A stretch of 64,000 nt of DNA from Lentzea atacamensis (GCF_003269295.1 NZ_QLTT01000002.1:744001-808000); one strand, 5' to 3'; counted from the first letter of the stretch, positions 8,227-21,953 are shown. Translations and numbers: made by a program. Notes: generated by a model not told the origin, from the sequence alone.

Positions 8227-8250
8227 GCCCGGCCCCGCGAGGAGCCGGGC
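8227..8250 (+). other. Hairpin in the rpsG-fusA gap
   Basis: GCCCGGC (8227-8233) pairs with GCCGGGC (8244-8250). There is no T-tract, so it is more likely an mRNA-processing or stability element than a terminator. Confidence 0.4.
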
Positions 8251-8297
8251 GCTCCCAGCCCTAGTGAGCTGACAAGCTCAAGACAGGGGAAAGACCC

Positions 8298-10400
<2,103 letters not shown>

Positions 10401-10483
10401 CCCCACACCGGAGCACCGCAGTTCCACCGCGGGCTCTCCGGGGGTGAATCCCTGGGGTCCGCACTTTCCGACCCTGACGTGTA

Positions 10484-10515
10484 GTCCGGCGGGTGGCCAC
10501 AGATGCCCGCCGGAC
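10484..10515 (+). promoter_or_regulatory. Hairpin upstream of tuf
   Basis: A perfect 10-bp stem, GTCCGGCGGG (10484-10493) and CCCGCCGGAC (10506-10515), ends 20 bases before the tuf ribosome site AGGAGG. With purine-rich AAAGAAGAAGAAG following and no T-tract, it is more likely an mRNA end or processing structure than a terminator. Confidence 0.5.
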
Positions 10516-10549
10516 CAGCAAAGAAGAAGAAGTCCAGGAGGACAATCCA

Positions 10550-11743
<1,194 letters not shown>

Positions 11744-11767
11744 TCTAGCTCGACCCAGTTCGGCGAC

Positions 11768-11799
11768 AGGCCGGGTCAACGACTCCGTTGGCCCGGCCT
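11768..11799 (+). terminator. Terminator of the str operon
   Basis: A 14-bp stem with one G-U pair, arms 11768-11781 and 11786-11799, with a four-base loop and then TTCGTCGTTTC. It ends transcription after tuf. Confidence 0.85.
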
Positions 11800-11803
11800 T
11801 CGT

Positions 11804-12329
11804 CGTTTCAGGCGTGAGTTGTGTGTGACAGCTCACGTGCACTACGCGCAGGGTGCTCAGTGGTAGATCGCTCGCGGGGATTCCGTTGCCGGGCAAAGGA
11901 ACCGTTGCCGTCGTTGCTCCACATGCGACGGACACGGCGGTTCGCCGGCCAAGGTCCGCACGTGATCTGCCTCTAAGTCGCCCACCCCGATTTGGATCGC
12001 CTCACACCCGTGTGGCATCCTTTACGGGTTGCTCGACGAAGGCTGGGCCCACTTCGTGTGTGCCTTGGTCCTTCACCGAGCGTCCGCGCCCTGTTAGTGA
12101 ACGCCTCCTTGCGGAGATGGGCATCAGGGTGCATGGGCTGTGGTAGGCCCAATCCCACCGGGGAGACCTTGAGTGGGACCGGTATGCGCACCGGGCGCGA
12201 CACGCCCGACCGCGTGGACCGGGCACCATGACACTTCAACAGGGGCGGAGCGCGCCAAGAGGCTGTAACAGGCCTCATCCGAGGCACCGCACCGCAGCGG
12301 TACGAGAAGCAGAGGAACGGCAAGCCATC
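11804..12329 (+). promoter_or_regulatory. Upstream region and leader of the S10 operon
   Basis: These 526 bp hold no credible gene. Near the 3' end a hairpin CGGGCG (12192-12197) and CGCCCG (12203-12208) lies in GGGCGCGACACGCCCGACC, almost identical to the second rpsL leader hairpin. GACCTTG also precedes the hairpin in both leaders. No strong consensus promoter stands out; a weak TTGGAT followed by CATCCT near 11993-12023 is possible. Confidence 0.45.
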
Positions 12330-12635
12330 ATGGCGGGACAAAAGATCCGCATCCGGCTCAAGGCCTACGACCACGAAGCGATCGACGCGTCAGCGCGCAA
12401 GATCGTGGAGACCGTGACGCGCACCGGCGCTCGGGTCGTCGGGCCGGTGCCGCTGCCCACCGAGAAGAACGTGTACTGCGTCATCCGCTCGCCGCACAAG
12501 TACAAGGACTCGCGCGAGCACTTCGAGATGCGCACGCACAAGCGACTGATCGACATCCTCGACCCGACGCCGAAGACGGTGGACGCGCTCATGCGCATCG
12601 ACCTGCCGGCCAGCGTCGACGTCAACATCCAGTAA
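12330..12635 (+). CDS. rpsJ: 30S ribosomal protein S10
   Basis: S10 (101 residues) is a head protein of the small subunit and, as NusE, pairs with NusB in antitermination. The globular start [20 protein letters not shown] and the extended loop with HKRLIDI are canonical. ATG 12330 follows AGAGGAACGG. It is the first gene of the S10 operon, and rplC starts 27 bases after its stop. Confidence 0.97.
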   Translation: MAGQKIRIRLKAYDHEAIDASARKIVETVTRTGARVVGPVPLPTEKNVYCVIRSPHKYKDSREHFEMRTHKRLIDILDPTPKTVDALMRIDLPASVDVNIQ

Positions 12636-12662
12636 GCGTTGGGCGCGGAGAGTAACGGACCA

Positions 12663-13313
12663 ATGTCTGACAGGCAGATCAAGGGCATCCTGGGCACCAA
12701 GCTCGGCATGACTCAGGTCTTCGACGAGAACAACCGGGTCGTCCCGGTGACCGTCGTGAAGGCTGAGCCGAATGTCGTCACCCAGGTTCGCACCGAAGAG
12801 AAGGACGGCTACACGGCCATCCAGCTGGCGACCGGCGCGATTGACCCGCGCAAGGTCAACAAGCCCGTCGCGGGCCACTTCGCCAAGGCCGGGGTCACGC
12901 CCCGTCGCCACCTGGTGGAGCTGCGCACGGTCGACGCCAGCGAGTACGAGGTCGGCCAGGAGATCACCGCTGAGGTGTTCGAGGCCGGCGCTGTTGTCGA
13001 CATCACCGGCACCAGCAAGGGCAAGGGCACCGCGGGTGTCATGAAGCGCCACAACTTCCGGGGCCTCGGCTCCAGCCACGGCACCCAGCGCAAGCACCGC
13101 TCGCCGGGTTCCATCGGTGGCTGCGCCACCCCGGGTCGCGTCTTCAAGGGTCTGCGCATGGCCGGCCGCATGGGCCACGTGCGCGTCACGACCCAGAACC
13201 TGAAGGTGCACAAGATCGACGTGGAGAACGGCCTGCTGCTCATCAAGGGCGCCGTTCCCGGTCCCAAGGGCGGTCTGGTGTTCGTCAAGACGGCCGCGAA
13301 GGGTGGTGCCTGA
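12663..13313 (+). CDS. rplC: 50S ribosomal protein L3
   Basis: L3 (216 residues) starts large-subunit assembly and reaches the peptidyl-transferase centre. The extension containing [20 protein letters not shown] and the [14 protein letters not shown] element is intact. ATG 12663 was preferred over the in-frame ATG 12639 because family members begin [17 protein letters not shown]. Its stop overlaps the rplD start (TGATG). Confidence 0.96.
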   Translation: MSDRQIKGILGTKLGMTQVFDENNRVVPVTVVKAEPNVVTQVRTEEKDGYTAIQLATGAIDPRKVNKPVAGHFAKAGVTPRRHLVELRTVDASEYEVGQEITAEVFEAGAVVDITGTSKGKGTAGVMKRHNFRGLGSSHGTQRKHRSPGSIGGCATPGRVFKGLRMAGRMGHVRVTTQNLKVHKIDVENGLLLIKGAVPGPKGGLVFVKTAAKGGA

Positions 13314-13999
13314 TGTCGACGGTTGAGATCCGTACGCCGGACGGCAAGTCCGCCGGCACGGTCGAGCTTCCCTCGGCTGTTTTCGACGCGCAGGCGAACG
13401 TCGCGCTGCTGCACCAGGTCGTTGTGGCCCAGCAGGCCGCCGCGCGCCAGGGTACGCACGCCACGAAGACCCGCGGCGAGGTGTCCGGTGGTGGCAAGAA
13501 GCCGTACCGCCAGAAGGGCACCGGTCGCGCCCGCCAGGGTTCGACGCGTGCGCCGCAGTTCGCCGGCGGTGGCGTCGTCCACGGCCCGCAGCCGCGTGAC
13601 TACACCCAGCGGACCCCCAAGAAGATGAAGGCCGCCGCTCTGCGTGGCGCCCTCTCCGACCGGGCCCGCGCCAACCAGGTGCACGTCGTGTCCGGCCTGG
13701 TGGACGGGGACACCCCGTCGACCAAGACCGCGCGCAAGGTTCTGGAGTCGGTCACCCAGGCCCGTCGCGTTCTCGTGGTGCTCAACCGCACCGACGAGGT
13801 CGCGTGGGTCAGCGTGCGCAACCTGCCGCACGTGCACGTGATCGCGCCCGACCAGCTCAACACCTACGACGTGCTCGTCAACGACGACGTGGTGTTCACC
13901 AAGGACTCGCTCGACGTGTTCCTCGCCAGCAAGGCCCAGCAGGGTTCTGGCTCGGCTGAGGCCACGGCGACCGTGGTGGACGAGGAGGCCTCGAAGTGA
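13313..13999 (+). CDS. rplD: 50S ribosomal protein L4
   Basis: L4 (228 residues) binds 23S rRNA domain I, and its long loop ([20 protein letters not shown]) lines the exit tunnel at the macrolide site; no resistance-type deletion is apparent in that loop. In E. coli L4 represses the S10 operon. Its start is coupled to the rplC stop, and its end overlaps rplW by four bases. Confidence 0.96.
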   Translation: MSTVEIRTPDGKSAGTVELPSAVFDAQANVALLHQVVVAQQAAARQGTHATKTRGEVSGGGKKPYRQKGTGRARQGSTRAPQFAGGGVVHGPQPRDYTQRTPKKMKAAALRGALSDRARANQVHVVSGLVDGDTPSTKTARKVLESVTQARRVLVVLNRTDEVAWVSVRNLPHVHVIAPDQLNTYDVLVNDDVVFTKDSLDVFLASKAQQGSGSAEATATVVDEEASK

Positions 14000-14295
14000 T
14001 CCCCGACCACAGGGACATCTTGCTCGCCCCCGTGATCTCCGAGAAGTCCTACGGACTGCTCGAGGAGAACAAGTACACCTTCTTGGTGGCGCCGGGTTCG
14101 AACAAGACCCAGATCAAGATCGCCGTGGAGAAGGTCTTCGGCGTGAAGGTCGTCAGCGTCAACACCATCAACCGGCAGGGCAAGCGCAAGCGCACCCGCA
14201 CCGGGTTCGGCAAGCGCAAGGACACGAAGCGCGCGATCGTCACGCTGTCTGCCGACAGCAAGCCGATCGAGATCTTCGGCGGCCCTGCCGCCTGA
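13996..14295 (+). CDS. rplW: 50S ribosomal protein L23
   Basis: L23 (99 residues) surrounds the tunnel exit and docks the signal recognition particle and trigger factor. The start [20 protein letters not shown] and the basic loop [15 protein letters not shown] are typical. GTG 13996 overlaps the rplD stop (GTGA), so translation is coupled. The length is normal for actinobacteria. Confidence 0.96.
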   Translation: MIPDHRDILLAPVISEKSYGLLEENKYTFLVAPGSNKTQIKIAVEKVFGVKVVSVNTINRQGKRKRTRTGFGKRKDTKRAIVTLSADSKPIEIFGGPAA

Positions 14296-14314
14296 TGACG
14301 AGGACTGCGTAGAG

Positions 14315-15148
14315 ATGGGCATTCGCAAGTACAAGCCGACGACCCCCGGTCGTCGCGGTGCGAGCGTCTCCGACTTCGCCGAGATCACTCGGTCGACGCC
14401 GGAGAAGTCGCTGATCCGCCCGCTGCACGGCCGTGGTGGCCGCAACGCGTCGGGCAAGATCACCACGCGGCACAAGGGTGGCGGTCACAAGCGGGCTTAC
14501 CGCTTGATCGACTTCCGTCGCAACGACAAGGACGGCGTGCCGGCCAAGGTCGCTCACATCGAGTACGACCCCAACCGCACCGCGCGCATCGCACTTCTGC
14601 ACTACGCAGATGGCGAGAAGCGCTACATCGTCGCACCGGAGAAGCTGAAGCAGGGCGACACGGTTGAGAACGGCCCCAAGGCCGACATCAAGCCGGGTAA
14701 CAACCTGCCGCTGCGCAACATCCCGGTCGGCACCGTGATCCACGCGATCGAGCTCCGCCCCGGCGGTGGCGCGAAGATCGCCCGCTCGGCTGGCGCCTCG
14801 GTGCAGCTCGTGGCGAAGGACGGCCCGTACGCCCAGCTGCGGATGCCTTCGGGCGAAATCCGCAACGTGGACGTCCGCTGCCGCGCCACGATCGGCGAGG
14901 TCGGCAACTCCGAGCACCAGAACATCAACTGGGGCAAGGCCGGCCGCATGCGGTGGAAGGGCAAGAAGCCCACCGTGCGTGGTGTCGCCATGAACCCCGT
15001 TGACCACCCGCATGGTGGTGGTGAGGGCAAGACCTCCGGTGGTCGCCACCCGGTCAACCCGGCTGGTAAGCCCGAGGGTCGTACCCGCCGCCGCAAGCCA
15101 AGCGACAAGCTCATCGTCCGGCGTCGTCGCACCGGTAAGAAGCGCTGA
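14315..15148 (+). CDS. rplB: 50S ribosomal protein L2
   Basis: L2 (277 residues) is needed for subunit association and peptidyl-transferase activity. The near-invariant stretch [14 protein letters not shown], which holds the conserved histidine, is present, as is the basic tail. It starts 19 bases after rplW, and rpsS follows after 18 bases. Confidence 0.97.
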   Translation: MGIRKYKPTTPGRRGASVSDFAEITRSTPEKSLIRPLHGRGGRNASGKITTRHKGGGHKRAYRLIDFRRNDKDGVPAKVAHIEYDPNRTARIALLHYADGEKRYIVAPEKLKQGDTVENGPKADIKPGNNLPLRNIPVGTVIHAIELRPGGGAKIARSAGASVQLVAKDGPYAQLRMPSGEIRNVDVRCRATIGEVGNSEHQNINWGKAGRMRWKGKKPTVRGVAMNPVDHPHGGGEGKTSGGRHPVNPAGKPEGRTRRRKPSDKLIVRRRRTGKKR

Positions 15149-15166
15149 GCAGGGAGGGAGTGAAGG

Positions 15167-15448
15167 ATGCCTCGCAGCCTTAAGAAGGGCCCCTTCGTGG
15201 ACGACCACCTGCTCAAGAAGGTGGACGTTCTCAACGAGTCGGGCAAGAAGACCGTCATCAAGACGTGGTCCCGCCGGTCCACGATCATTCCGGACATGCT
15301 TGGCCACACCATCGCGGTGCACGACGGCCGTAAGCACGTCCCGGTGTTCGTGACCGAAGCCATGGTCGGGCACAAGCTGGGCGAGTTCGCCCCGACCCGC
15401 ACCTTCAAGGGCCACATCAAGGACGACCGGAAGTCTCGTCGCCGCTAG
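15167..15448 (+). CDS. rpsS: 30S ribosomal protein S19
   Basis: S19 (93 residues) forms a complex with S13 in the head and contacts the A-site tRNA. It begins [19 protein letters not shown] and contains [20 protein letters not shown], the family signature. A GGGAGGGAG ribosome site precedes the ATG. Confidence 0.97.
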   Translation: MPRSLKKGPFVDDHLLKKVDVLNESGKKTVIKTWSRRSTIIPDMLGHTIAVHDGRKHVPVFVTEAMVGHKLGEFAPTRTFKGHIKDDRKSRRR

Positions 15449-15482
15449 GCGTCGAACTGAGAAGAGCAAGGGAAAAGCAGCG

Positions 15483-15881
15483 ATGAACGCCCGTAAGGAC
15501 GCTGAGGCGCAGGAGTTTCCGCGCGCCGTGGCTCGGGCTCGCTACGTCCGCGACACCCCCATGAAGGTCCGTCGCGTCGTCGAGCTCATCAAGGGTCGTA
15601 ACGCCAGCGAGGCCCTGGCCGTGCTCCAGTTCGCGCCCCAGGCAGCCTCTGAGCCGGTCGCGAAGGTGCTCGCCAGCGCCATGGCCAACGCCGAGAACAA
15701 CCTGTCCCTGGACCCCGACACCCTCTGGGTTTCGGCGGCCTTTGTGGACGAGGGTCCGACCCTCAAGCGTTTCCGCCCGCGTGCCCAGGGCCGCGCGTAC
15801 CGGATCCGCAAGCGGACGTCGCACATCACCATTGAGGTGGAGTCGCGTCCGAAGAAGACCAGCGCGAAGGGAACCCGGTAG
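15483..15881 (+). CDS. rplV: 50S ribosomal protein L22
   Basis: L22 (132 residues) contacts all 23S domains; its beta-hairpin (near [18 protein letters not shown]) reaches the exit tunnel constriction and shows no obvious macrolide-resistance duplication. The C-terminus has a short basic extension. The last base overlaps the rpsC GTG start. Confidence 0.96.
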   Translation: MNARKDAEAQEFPRAVARARYVRDTPMKVRRVVELIKGRNASEALAVLQFAPQAASEPVAKVLASAMANAENNLSLDPDTLWVSAAFVDEGPTLKRFRPRAQGRAYRIRKRTSHITIEVESRPKKTSAKGTR

Positions 15882-16711
15882 TGGGCCAGAAGATCAACCC
15901 GCACGGCTTCCGGCTGGGGATCACCACCGACTGGAAGTCCCGCTGGTACGCCGACAAGCAGTACGCCGAGTACGTGGCCGAGGACGTCAAGATCCGCCGG
16001 CTGCTCTCGCGCGGCATGGAGCGTGCCGGTATCTCCAAGGTGGAGATCGAGCGCACCCGTGACCGGGTTCGCGTCGACATCCACACCGCCCGGCCGGGCA
16101 TCGTCATCGGCCGTCGCGGTGCCGAAGCGGACCGCATCCGCGGTGAGCTCGAGAAGCTCACCAAGAAGCAGGTCCAGCTGAACATCCTCGAGGTGAAGAG
16201 CCCCGAGTCGGACGCGCAGCTCGTGGCACAGGGTGTCGCCGAGCAGCTGTCCAACCGCGTTGCCTTCCGCCGCGCGATGCGCAAGGCCATTCAGTCGGCC
16301 ATGCGTTCGCCGCAGGTCAAGGGCATCCGCGTGCAGTGCGGCGGTCGCCTTGGCGGCGCCGAGATGTCCCGCTCGGAGCACTACCGCGACGGCCGCGTGC
16401 CGCTGCACACGCTCCGTGCCGACATCGACTATGGCTTCTTCGAGGCCCGCACCACGTTCGGCCGTATCGGCGTGAAGGTGTGGATCTACAAGGGTGACAT
16501 CGTCGGTGGCATCTCCGCCAAGCGTGAGCGTGACGCGGCCCCCTCTCAGGCCGACCGCGCCCCGCGCCGCGACCGTGGCGAGCGTCCGAACCGGGCCCGT
16601 CGTTCGGGTGCCAGCGGCACCACCGCGACGAGCACCGAGGCCGGTCGTGCCGCAGCTGACGCCAACGCGTCCGCCGAGGCCCCGGCTGCTGCAGAGAAGA
16701 CGGAGAGCTGA
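15881..16711 (+). CDS. rpsC: 30S ribosomal protein S3
   Basis: S3 (276 residues) lies at the mRNA entry site. It has an N-terminal KH domain ([19 protein letters not shown]) and the conserved C-terminal domain ([20 protein letters not shown]). After about residue 212 comes an Arg-, then Ala/Thr-rich tail of about 60 residues, common in actinobacterial S3 but variable. GTG 15881 shares its first base with the rplV stop. Confidence 0.96.
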   Translation: MGQKINPHGFRLGITTDWKSRWYADKQYAEYVAEDVKIRRLLSRGMERAGISKVEIERTRDRVRVDIHTARPGIVIGRRGAEADRIRGELEKLTKKQVQLNILEVKSPESDAQLVAQGVAEQLSNRVAFRRAMRKAIQSAMRSPQVKGIRVQCGGRLGGAEMSRSEHYRDGRVPLHTLRADIDYGFFEARTTFGRIGVKVWIYKGDIVGGISAKRERDAAPSQADRAPRRDRGERPNRARRSGASGTTATSTEAGRAAADANASAEAPAAAEKTES

Positions 16712-16714
16712 GTC

Positions 16715-17134
16715 ATGCTCATCCCGCGCAGGGTCAAGCACCGCAAGCAGCACCACCCCAAGCGGTCGGGTGCTGCCAAGGGCGGCACGAAGGTCACCTT
16801 CGGTGAGTACGGCATCCAGGCTCTGGAGCCGGCCTACGTGACGAACCGGCAGATCGAGTCCGCTCGTATCGCCATCACTCGCCACATCCGCCGTGGCGGC
16901 AAGGTCTGGATCAACATCTTCCCGGACCGTCCGCTCACGAAGAAGCCGGCCGAGACCCGCATGGGTTCCGGTAAGGGTTCGCCGGAGTGGTGGGTGGCCA
17001 ACGTCAAGCCGGGTCGCGTCCTCTTCGAGATGGCCTTCCCGAACGAGCAGGTTGCTCGCGAGGCGCTCCGCCGCGCGATCCACAAGCTCCCGATGAAGTG
17101 CCGCATCGTTACGCGTGAGGGTGGTGAGTTCTGA
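16715..17134 (+). CDS. rplP: 50S ribosomal protein L16
   Basis: L16 (139 residues) helps build the A-tRNA and P-tRNA binding cleft of the large subunit. The N-terminus [19 protein letters not shown] and the [20 protein letters not shown] signature are present. The ATG is three bases after the rpsC stop, and its last base overlaps rpmC. Confidence 0.97.
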   Translation: MLIPRRVKHRKQHHPKRSGAAKGGTKVTFGEYGIQALEPAYVTNRQIESARIAITRHIRRGGKVWINIFPDRPLTKKPAETRMGSGKGSPEWWVANVKPGRVLFEMAFPNEQVAREALRRAIHKLPMKCRIVTREGGEF

Positions 17135-17376
17135 TGGCAGCGGGTACCACCGCTTCCGAGCTGCGTGAGCTCACCGAGGAAGAGCTCGTGCTGCGTCTGA
17201 AGGAGTCGAAGGAAGAGCTCTTCAACCTTCGCTTCCAGATGGCCACGGGCCAGCTCGACAACAACCGGCGTTTGCGCACGGTCCGGCACGAGATCGCCCG
17301 GATCTACACCGTGATGCGGGAGCGGGAGCTCGGGCTCTCCGCTTCGCCGGAATCCACTGGTGAGGGTGCGGCATGA
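17134..17376 (+). CDS. rpmC: 50S ribosomal protein L29
   Basis: L29 (80 residues) sits at the tunnel exit next to L23. The two-helix core [20 protein letters not shown] followed by [17 protein letters not shown] is clear, with a short variable tail. ATG 17134 overlaps the rplP stop by one base, and rpsQ overlaps its end by four. Confidence 0.96.
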   Translation: MAAGTTASELRELTEEELVLRLKESKEELFNLRFQMATGQLDNNRRLRTVRHEIARIYTVMRERELGLSASPESTGEGAA

Positions 17377-17654
17377 CCGAAAGCAACGAAGTTCAGACCG
17401 AGAAGCGCAACGACCGCAAGGTCCGCGAGGGCCTCGTCGTGTCCGACAAGATGGACAAGACGATCGTCGTGGCGCTCGAGGACCGCAAGAAGCACCCGCG
17501 TTACTCCAAGGTCATGCGCTCCACCACCAAGGTGAAGGCGCACGACGAGGAGAACACGGCGGGCGTGGGCGACCGCGTCCTGCTGATGGAGACCCGACCG
17601 CTGTCGGCCACCAAGCGCTGGCGGCTCGTCGAGGTCCTCGAGAAGGCCAAGTAA
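17373..17654 (+). CDS. rpsQ: 30S ribosomal protein S17
   Basis: S17 (93 residues) is a small OB-fold protein that binds 16S helices 7 and 11. The core [20 protein letters not shown] and the C-terminal [19 protein letters not shown] match the family; the N-terminal 15 residues are a charged extension usual in actinobacteria. It overlaps rpmC by four bases. A 70-bp gap follows before rplN, with no clear promoter. Confidence 0.96.
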   Translation: MTESNEVQTEKRNDRKVREGLVVSDKMDKTIVVALEDRKKHPRYSKVMRSTTKVKAHDEENTAGVGDRVLLMETRPLSATKRWRLVEVLEKAK

Positions 17655-17724
17655 GTCCTTTCTAGACAGACCGAGCCCGTCGGGTCGGAAATCCGGCGGG
17701 CCAGGAATGGTCAGGAGCAAGTAA

Positions 17725-18093
17725 GTGATTCAGCAGGAGTCGCGGCTTCGTGTCGCCGACAACACTGGTGCGAAGGAAATCCTTTGCATCCGTGTTCTCG
17801 GCGGTTCGGGTCGCCGCTACGCGGGCATCGGCGACATCATCGTCGCGACCGTCAAGGACGCGATCCCCGGTGCCGGCGTGAAGAAGGGTGACGTCGTCAA
17901 GGCGGTCGTCGTCCGCACCGTCAAGGAGCGCCGTCGTCCGGATGGCTCGTACATCCGCTTCGACGAGAACGCCGCCGTGCTCATCAAGAACGACAACGAG
18001 CCCCGCGGTACCCGCATCTTCGGCCCGGTCGGCCGCGAGCTGCGCGACAAGAAGTTCATGAAGATCATCTCGCTGGCTCCGGAGGTGCTCTGA
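17725..18093 (+). CDS. rplN: 50S ribosomal protein L14
   Basis: L14 (122 residues) forms an intersubunit bridge with 16S helix 14 and is the docking site of silencing factor Rsf[21 protein letters not shown] and the terminal [12 protein letters not shown] are diagnostic. The start is GTG with AGGAGCAAG upstream. It heads the spc-type gene run here. Confidence 0.97.
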   Translation: MIQQESRLRVADNTGAKEILCIRVLGGSGRRYAGIGDIIVATVKDAIPGAGVKKGDVVKAVVVRTVKERRRPDGSYIRFDENAAVLIKNDNEPRGTRIFGPVGRELRDKKFMKIISLAPEVL

Positions 18094-18095
18094 CC

Positions 18096-18410
18096 ATGAA
18101 GGTGAAGAAGGGCGACACGGTCGTCGTCATCGCCGGCAAGGACAAGGGCGCGAAGGGCAAGGTCATCCAGGCCTACCCGGAGACCGGCAAGGTCCTGGTC
18201 GAGGGTGTCAACCGGATCAAGAAGCACACCAAGATCACGCAGACCCAGCGGGGTGCGCAGTCTGGTGGCATCGTGACCCAGGAAGCCCCGATCAACGTCT
18301 CCAACGTGATGGTGGTCGACTCGGACGGCAAGCCGACCCGTGTTGGTTACCGTACGAACGACGAGGGCAAGCGGGTCCGCATTTCCCGTCGTAACGGGAA
18401 GGACATCTGA
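18096..18410 (+). CDS. rplX: 50S ribosomal protein L24
   Basis: L24 (104 residues) is an assembly initiator. The N-terminal KOW motif ([20 protein letters not shown]) and the [17 protein letters not shown] segment are intact. It begins two bases after rplN, and rplE follows two bases after its stop, giving tight coupling. Confidence 0.96.
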   Translation: MKVKKGDTVVVIAGKDKGAKGKVIQAYPETGKVLVEGVNRIKKHTKITQTQRGAQSGGIVTQEAPINVSNVMVVDSDGKPTRVGYRTNDEGKRVRISRRNGKDI

Positions 18411-18412
18411 GC

Positions 18413-18976
18413 ATGACTACCGCAGAGAAGATCATCCCGCGGCTCAAGACGCGCTACCGCGCTGAGATCACCGGCGAGCTGCAGAAGCAGTTCAACTACG
18501 CCAACGTGATGCAGATCCCGGGCGTCGTGAAGGTTGTCGTCAACATGGGCGTCGGCGACGCCGCCCGTGACGGCAAGCTGATCGAGGGTGCCGTCAAGGA
18601 CCTCTCGATCATCACCGGCCAGCGTCCCGAGGTCCGTCGGGCCCGCAAGTCCATCGCGCAGTTCAAGCTGCGTGAGGGCATGCCGATCGGCGCGCGCGTC
18701 ACGCTGCGCGGCGACCGCATGTGGGAGTTCCTGGACCGACTGCTGACGATCGCGCTGCCCCGTATCCGCGACTTCCGCGGTCTCTCGGGCAAGCAGTTCG
18801 ACGGCAACGGCAACTACACGTTCGGTCTGAACGAGCAGTCGATGTTCCACGAGATCGACCCCGACTCGATCGACCGTCCCCGCGGCATGGACATCACCGT
18901 CGTCACCACCGCCACGAACGACGAGGAGGGCCGGGCGCTGCTGAAGCTCCTGGGCTTCCCGTTCAAGGAGAACTGA
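18413..18976 (+). CDS. rplE: 50S ribosomal protein L5
   Basis: L5 (187 residues) binds 5S rRNA and contacts S13 across the subunit interface. [20 protein letters not shown] and the loop [19 protein letters not shown] are conserved. The coding frame is clean; the S14 gene starts four bases after the stop. Confidence 0.97.
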   Translation: MTTAEKIIPRLKTRYRAEITGELQKQFNYANVMQIPGVVKVVVNMGVGDAARDGKLIEGAVKDLSIITGQRPEVRRARKSIAQFKLREGMPIGARVTLRGDRMWEFLDRLLTIALPRIRDFRGLSGKQFDGNGNYTFGLNEQSMFHEIDPDSIDRPRGMDITVVTTATNDEEGRALLKLLGFPFKEN

Positions 18977-18980
18977 GTCG

Positions 18981-19166
18981 ATGGCCAAGAAGGCGTTGAT
19001 CAACAAGGCCGCGAAGAAGCCGAAGTTCAAGGTCCGGGCGTACACCCGGTGCCAGCGTTGCGGCCGCCCCCACGCGGTGTTCCGCAAGTTCGGCCTCTGC
19101 CGGATCTGCCTGCGCGAGATGGCTCACCGCGGTGAGCTGCCTGGCGTGAGCAAGTCCAGCTGGTAA
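18981..19166 (+). CDS. rpsZ: 30S ribosomal protein S14, zinc-binding type Z
   Basis: This short 61-residue S14 has the four zinc ligands C24-Q-R-C27 and C40-R-I-C43, so it is the zinc-containing paralogue. Actinomycetes often keep a zinc-free S14 under Zur control elsewhere. The C-terminal [11 protein letters not shown] is typical. A 119-bp gap with a UUCG hairpin follows before rpsH. Confidence 0.97.
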   Translation: MAKKALINKAAKKPKFKVRAYTRCQRCGRPHAVFRKFGLCRICLREMAHRGELPGVSKSSW

Positions 19167-19212
19167 AGCAAGCTTCATTTACTTCGCTGTAGGCCCGCAC
19201 ACGACCGACCTG

Positions 19213-19232
19213 GCCCTCCCTTCGGGGAGGGC
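19213..19232 (+). other. UUCG tetraloop hairpin between rpsZ and rpsH
   Basis: GCCCTCCC (19213-19220) and GGGAGGGC (19225-19232) close a TTCG loop, an exceptionally stable hairpin. With no T-tract it may set relative mRNA stability or act in S8-type feedback, which in E. coli targets this part of the spc operon. Confidence 0.5.
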
Positions 19233-19285
19233 GGGTCTGGACCCTGAGCTGGGGAACCGCAGCGAGAAAGGTTGACCAGGTCACC

Positions 19286-19684
19286 ATGACGATGACCGAC
19301 CCGATCGCAGACATGCTCACTCGTCTGCGCAACGCGAACTCGGCTTACCACGACAAGGTCGTGATGCCGCACTCGAAGTTGAAGGCCAACATCGCCGAGA
19401 TCCTCAAGCGCGAGGGCTACATCGCCTCGTACCGCGACGAGGAGGGCGAGGTCGCCAAGAACCTCGTCGTCGAGCTGAAGTACGGCCCGAACCGCGAGCG
19501 CAGCATCGCCGGCCTCCGCCGCGTGTCGAAGCCCGGCCTGCGTGTGTACGCGAAGTCCACCGGCCTGCCCCGAGTTCTCGGCGGCCTGGGCGTGGCGATC
19601 ATTTCGACCTCTGGCGGTCTCATGACCGACCGCCAGGCCAACAAGGCAGGCGTGGGCGGAGAAGTCCTCGCCTACGTTTGGTAA
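19286..19684 (+). CDS. rpsH: 30S ribosomal protein S8
   Basis: S8 (132 residues) binds the central domain of 16S rRNA and in E. coli autoregulates the spc operon. [16 protein letters not shown] and the C-terminal [20 protein letters not shown] signature are present. ATG 19286 was used; ATG 19292 two codons later would match shorter family members, and neither has a strong ribosome site. Confidence 0.95.
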   Translation: MTMTDPIADMLTRLRNANSAYHDKVVMPHSKLKANIAEILKREGYIASYRDEEGEVAKNLVVELKYGPNRERSIAGLRRVSKPGLRVYAKSTGLPRVLGGLGVAIISTSGGLMTDRQANKAGVGGEVLAYVW

Positions 19685-19696
19685 GGGGGAGTAGAC

Positions 19697-20236
19697 ATGT
19701 CGCGCATCGGTAAGCAGCCGATCATTGTCCCCTCCGGGGTCGACGTGAACATCGCCGGCCAGGACGTGAGCGTCAAGGGCCCCAAGGGCACCCTGACGCT
19801 GACGATCGCTGAGCCGATCAGCCTGGAGAAGGCTGAGGACGGCACTCTCGAGGTCAAGCGCCCGAACGACGAGCGTCGCAACCGCGCGCTCCACGGCTTG
19901 TCGCGCACGCTGGTGCACAACATGGTCGTCGGCGTGACCCAGGGTTACGAAAAGAAGATGGAGATCCACGGCGTCGGTTACCGCGTCGCGCTCAAGGGCT
20001 CTGAGCTCGAGTTCGCGCTCGGTTACTCCCACCCCGTCAAGGTCGAAGCCCCTGAGGGCATCACCTTCGCGGTGGAGACCCCGACCCGCTTCTCCGTCTC
20101 CGGTATCGACAAGCAGCTGGTCGGTGAGGTCGCCGCCAACATCCGCAAGCTGCGCAAGCCCGACCCGTACAAGGGCAAGGGCGTGCGGTACTCGGGCGAG
20201 AAGATCCGCCGCAAGGTCGGAAAGACGGGTAAGTGA
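19697..20236 (+). CDS. rplF: 50S ribosomal protein L6
   Basis: L6 (179 residues) lies near the factor-binding centre and sarcin-ricin loop. [19 protein letters not shown] at the start and [20 protein letters not shown] at the end are diagnostic for the two-domain fold. The ribosome site GGGGGAG precedes ATG. rplR starts one base after the stop. Confidence 0.97.
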   Translation: MSRIGKQPIIVPSGVDVNIAGQDVSVKGPKGTLTLTIAEPISLEKAEDGTLEVKRPNDERRNRALHGLSRTLVHNMVVGVTQGYEKKMEIHGVGYRVALKGSELEFALGYSHPVKVEAPEGITFAVETPTRFSVSGIDKQLVGEVAANIRKLRKPDPYKGKGVRYSGEKIRRKVGKTGK

Positions 20237-20237
20237 C

Positions 20238-20639
20238 ATGAGCGAGTCGACTGTTACGAAGCGCAAGCCGGTGGGCAAGGACATCTCCACCAGGCGTCGT
20301 GTTGCCAAGGCCCGTCGCCACTTCCGCCTCCGCAAGAAGGTCAGCGGCACCGCCGAGCGTCCGCGCCTGGTCGTGCACCGGTCGTCGAAGCACATCACCG
20401 TGCAGATCATCGACGACCTGAAGGGCCACACGGTCGCGTCCGCTTCCTCCATGGAGGCCGACGTCCGTGCGCTGGAAGGCGACAAGAAGGCCCGCGCGGC
20501 CAAGGTCGGCCAGCTGGCCGCGGCCCGTGCCAAGGACGCCGGTATCACGACGGTCGTGTTCGACCGCGGTGGCAACGCGTACCACGGCCGGATCGCTGCT
20601 CTGGCGGATGCCGCTCGCGAGGCGGGGCTGGAGTTCTGA
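20238..20639 (+). CDS. rplR: 50S ribosomal protein L18
   Basis: L18 (133 residues) binds 5S rRNA with L5. The core [19 protein letters not shown] and the end [19 protein letters not shown] are conserved. ATG 20238, just after the rplF stop, fits the family start; an open frame further upstream overlaps rplF and was ignored. Confidence 0.96.
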   Translation: MSESTVTKRKPVGKDISTRRRVAKARRHFRLRKKVSGTAERPRLVVHRSSKHITVQIIDDLKGHTVASASSMEADVRALEGDKKARAAKVGQLAAARAKDAGITTVVFDRGGNAYHGRIAALADAAREAGLEF

Positions 20640-20673
20640 CAATGATGATGACTGGAATTGAGAGGGACGCCTG

Positions 20674-21282
20674 ATGCCAGGACGTACGCGTCGCGAAGGC
20701 GGCGGGGGCGAGCGCGGAGAGCGCCGCGACCGTCGTGACGGCGGCCGCGGCGGCGCGGCCCAGGAGAAGACCCCCCACCTCGAGCGCGTGGTTGCGATCA
20801 ACCGCGTCTCCAAGGTGGTCAAGGGTGGTCGTCGCTTCAGCTTCACCGCGCTCGTGGTCGTGGGTGACGGCGACGGCATGGTCGGCGTCGGCTACGGCAA
20901 GGCCAAGGAAGTTCCCGCGGCCATCGCCAAGGGTGTCGAGGAAGCGAAGAAGAACTTCTTCCGCGTGCCTCGCATCGCCGGCACCATCCCCCACCCGATC
21001 CAGGGTGAGAAGGCCGCTGGTGTGGTCCTGCTGCGTCCGGCCTCGGCCGGTACCGGTGTCATCGCGGGTGGCGCTGTCCGCGCCGTCCTCGAGTGCGCCG
21101 GCGTGCACGACGTGCTGTCGAAGTCGCTCGGCTCCGACAACGCGATCAACATCGTGCACGCGACCGTGGCGGCCCTCAAGGGTCTGCAGCGTCCGGAAGA
21201 GGTCGCGGCCCGTCGTGGCCTGCCCCTCGAGGACGTCGCCCCCGCCGGCATGATCCGCGCTCGCGCGGGCCAGGGGGTCTGA
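20674..21282 (+). CDS. rpsE: 30S ribosomal protein S5
   Basis: S5 (202 residues) supports decoding accuracy at the mRNA entry. The double-stranded RNA-binding part holds [19 protein letters not shown], and the C-terminal domain has the conserved [20 protein letters not shown]. About 30 Gly/Arg-rich residues form an N-terminal extension seen in other actinobacteria. It is followed two bases later by rpmD. Confidence 0.96.
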   Translation: MPGRTRREGGGGERGERRDRRDGGRGGAAQEKTPHLERVVAINRVSKVVKGGRRFSFTALVVVGDGDGMVGVGYGKAKEVPAAIAKGVEEAKKNFFRVPRIAGTIPHPIQGEKAAGVVLLRPASAGTGVIAGGAVRAVLECAGVHDVLSKSLGSDNAINIVHATVAALKGLQRPEEVAARRGLPLEDVAPAGMIRARAGQGV

Positions 21283-21284
21283 CC

Positions 21285-21467
21285 ATGGCTCTCAAGATCA
21301 CCCAGGTGAAGAGCACCATCGGCACGAAGCACAACCACCGCGAGTCGATGCGCACCCTCGGGCTGCGCAAGATCCGTCAGTCGGTCGTGCGCGAGGACAC
21401 CCCCCAGGTCCGCGGCTTGATCCACGCCGTGCGCCACCTGGTGGTTGTTGAGGAGGTCCAGTCGTGA
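21285..21467 (+). CDS. rpmD: 50S ribosomal protein L30
   Basis: L30 is a 60-residue one-domain protein. [18 protein letters not shown] and [20 protein letters not shown] match the family. ATG 21285 lies two bases after the rpsE stop; the frame upstream is open but lies within rpsE. Its end overlaps rplO by four bases (GTGA). Confidence 0.96.
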   Translation: MALKITQVKSTIGTKHNHRESMRTLGLRKIRQSVVREDTPQVRGLIHAVRHLVVVEEVQS

Positions 21468-21904
21468 CCATCAAGATTCACGACCTGCGTCCTGCCCCCG
21501 GAGCCAAGACCGCCAAGACCCGCGTCGGTCGTGGTGAGGGCTCCAAGGGCAAGACCGCCGGCCGCGGTACGAAGGGCACGGGCGCTCGCAAGAACGTCTC
21601 GCCGCGCTTCGAAGGTGGCCAGATGCCGCTGCACATGCGGCTGCCGAAGCTCAAGGGCTTCAAGAACCCGTTCCGCACCGAGTACCAGGTCGTGAACGTC
21701 TCCGACATCGCTGCCTCGTTCCCCGAGGGTGGTTCGGTCGACGTTCCCGCGCTGGTGCTGGCTGGGCTGGTCCGCAAGGGCTCGCTCGTCAAGGTGCTGG
21801 GCGACGGTGAGGTCAGCGTCAAGCTGGACGTCACTGCCAACAAGTTCTCCAAGAGTGCTGTGGAGAAGATCGCTGCTGCTGGTGGGTCTACCACTGTGGC
21901 GTGA
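21464..21904 (+). CDS. rplO: 50S ribosomal protein L15
   Basis: L15 (146 residues) is a late assembly protein with a long basic N-terminal arm ([19 protein letters not shown]) and a globular end. GTG 21464 overlaps the rpmD stop. The gene is followed by a strong terminator and then by a 700-bp gap, so secY is in its own transcription unit here. Confidence 0.96.
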   Translation: MTIKIHDLRPAPGAKTAKTRVGRGEGSKGKTAGRGTKGTGARKNVSPRFEGGQMPLHMRLPKLKGFKNPFRTEYQVVNVSDIAASFPEGGSVDVPALVLAGLVRKGSLVKVLGDGEVSVKLDVTANKFSKSAVEKIAAAGGSTTVA

Positions 21905-21921
21905 CGGGTTTTAGCTGTCTG

Positions 21922-21953
21922 AAGGGCCCTGAGGCTTTGCCTCGGGGCCCTTT
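21922..21953 (+). terminator. Terminator after rplO
   Basis: A stem of 13-14 bp with one mismatch, arms 21922-21935 and 21939-21952, closes a TTT loop and is followed by TTGGCGTTTGT. It ends the S10/spc transcript before secY. Confidence 0.85.

Noticed and set aside
11853-12146. Possible small gene in the tuf-rpsJ gap
   Set aside because: The composition is not protein-like and there is no ribosome site; the region better fits an untranslated leader.
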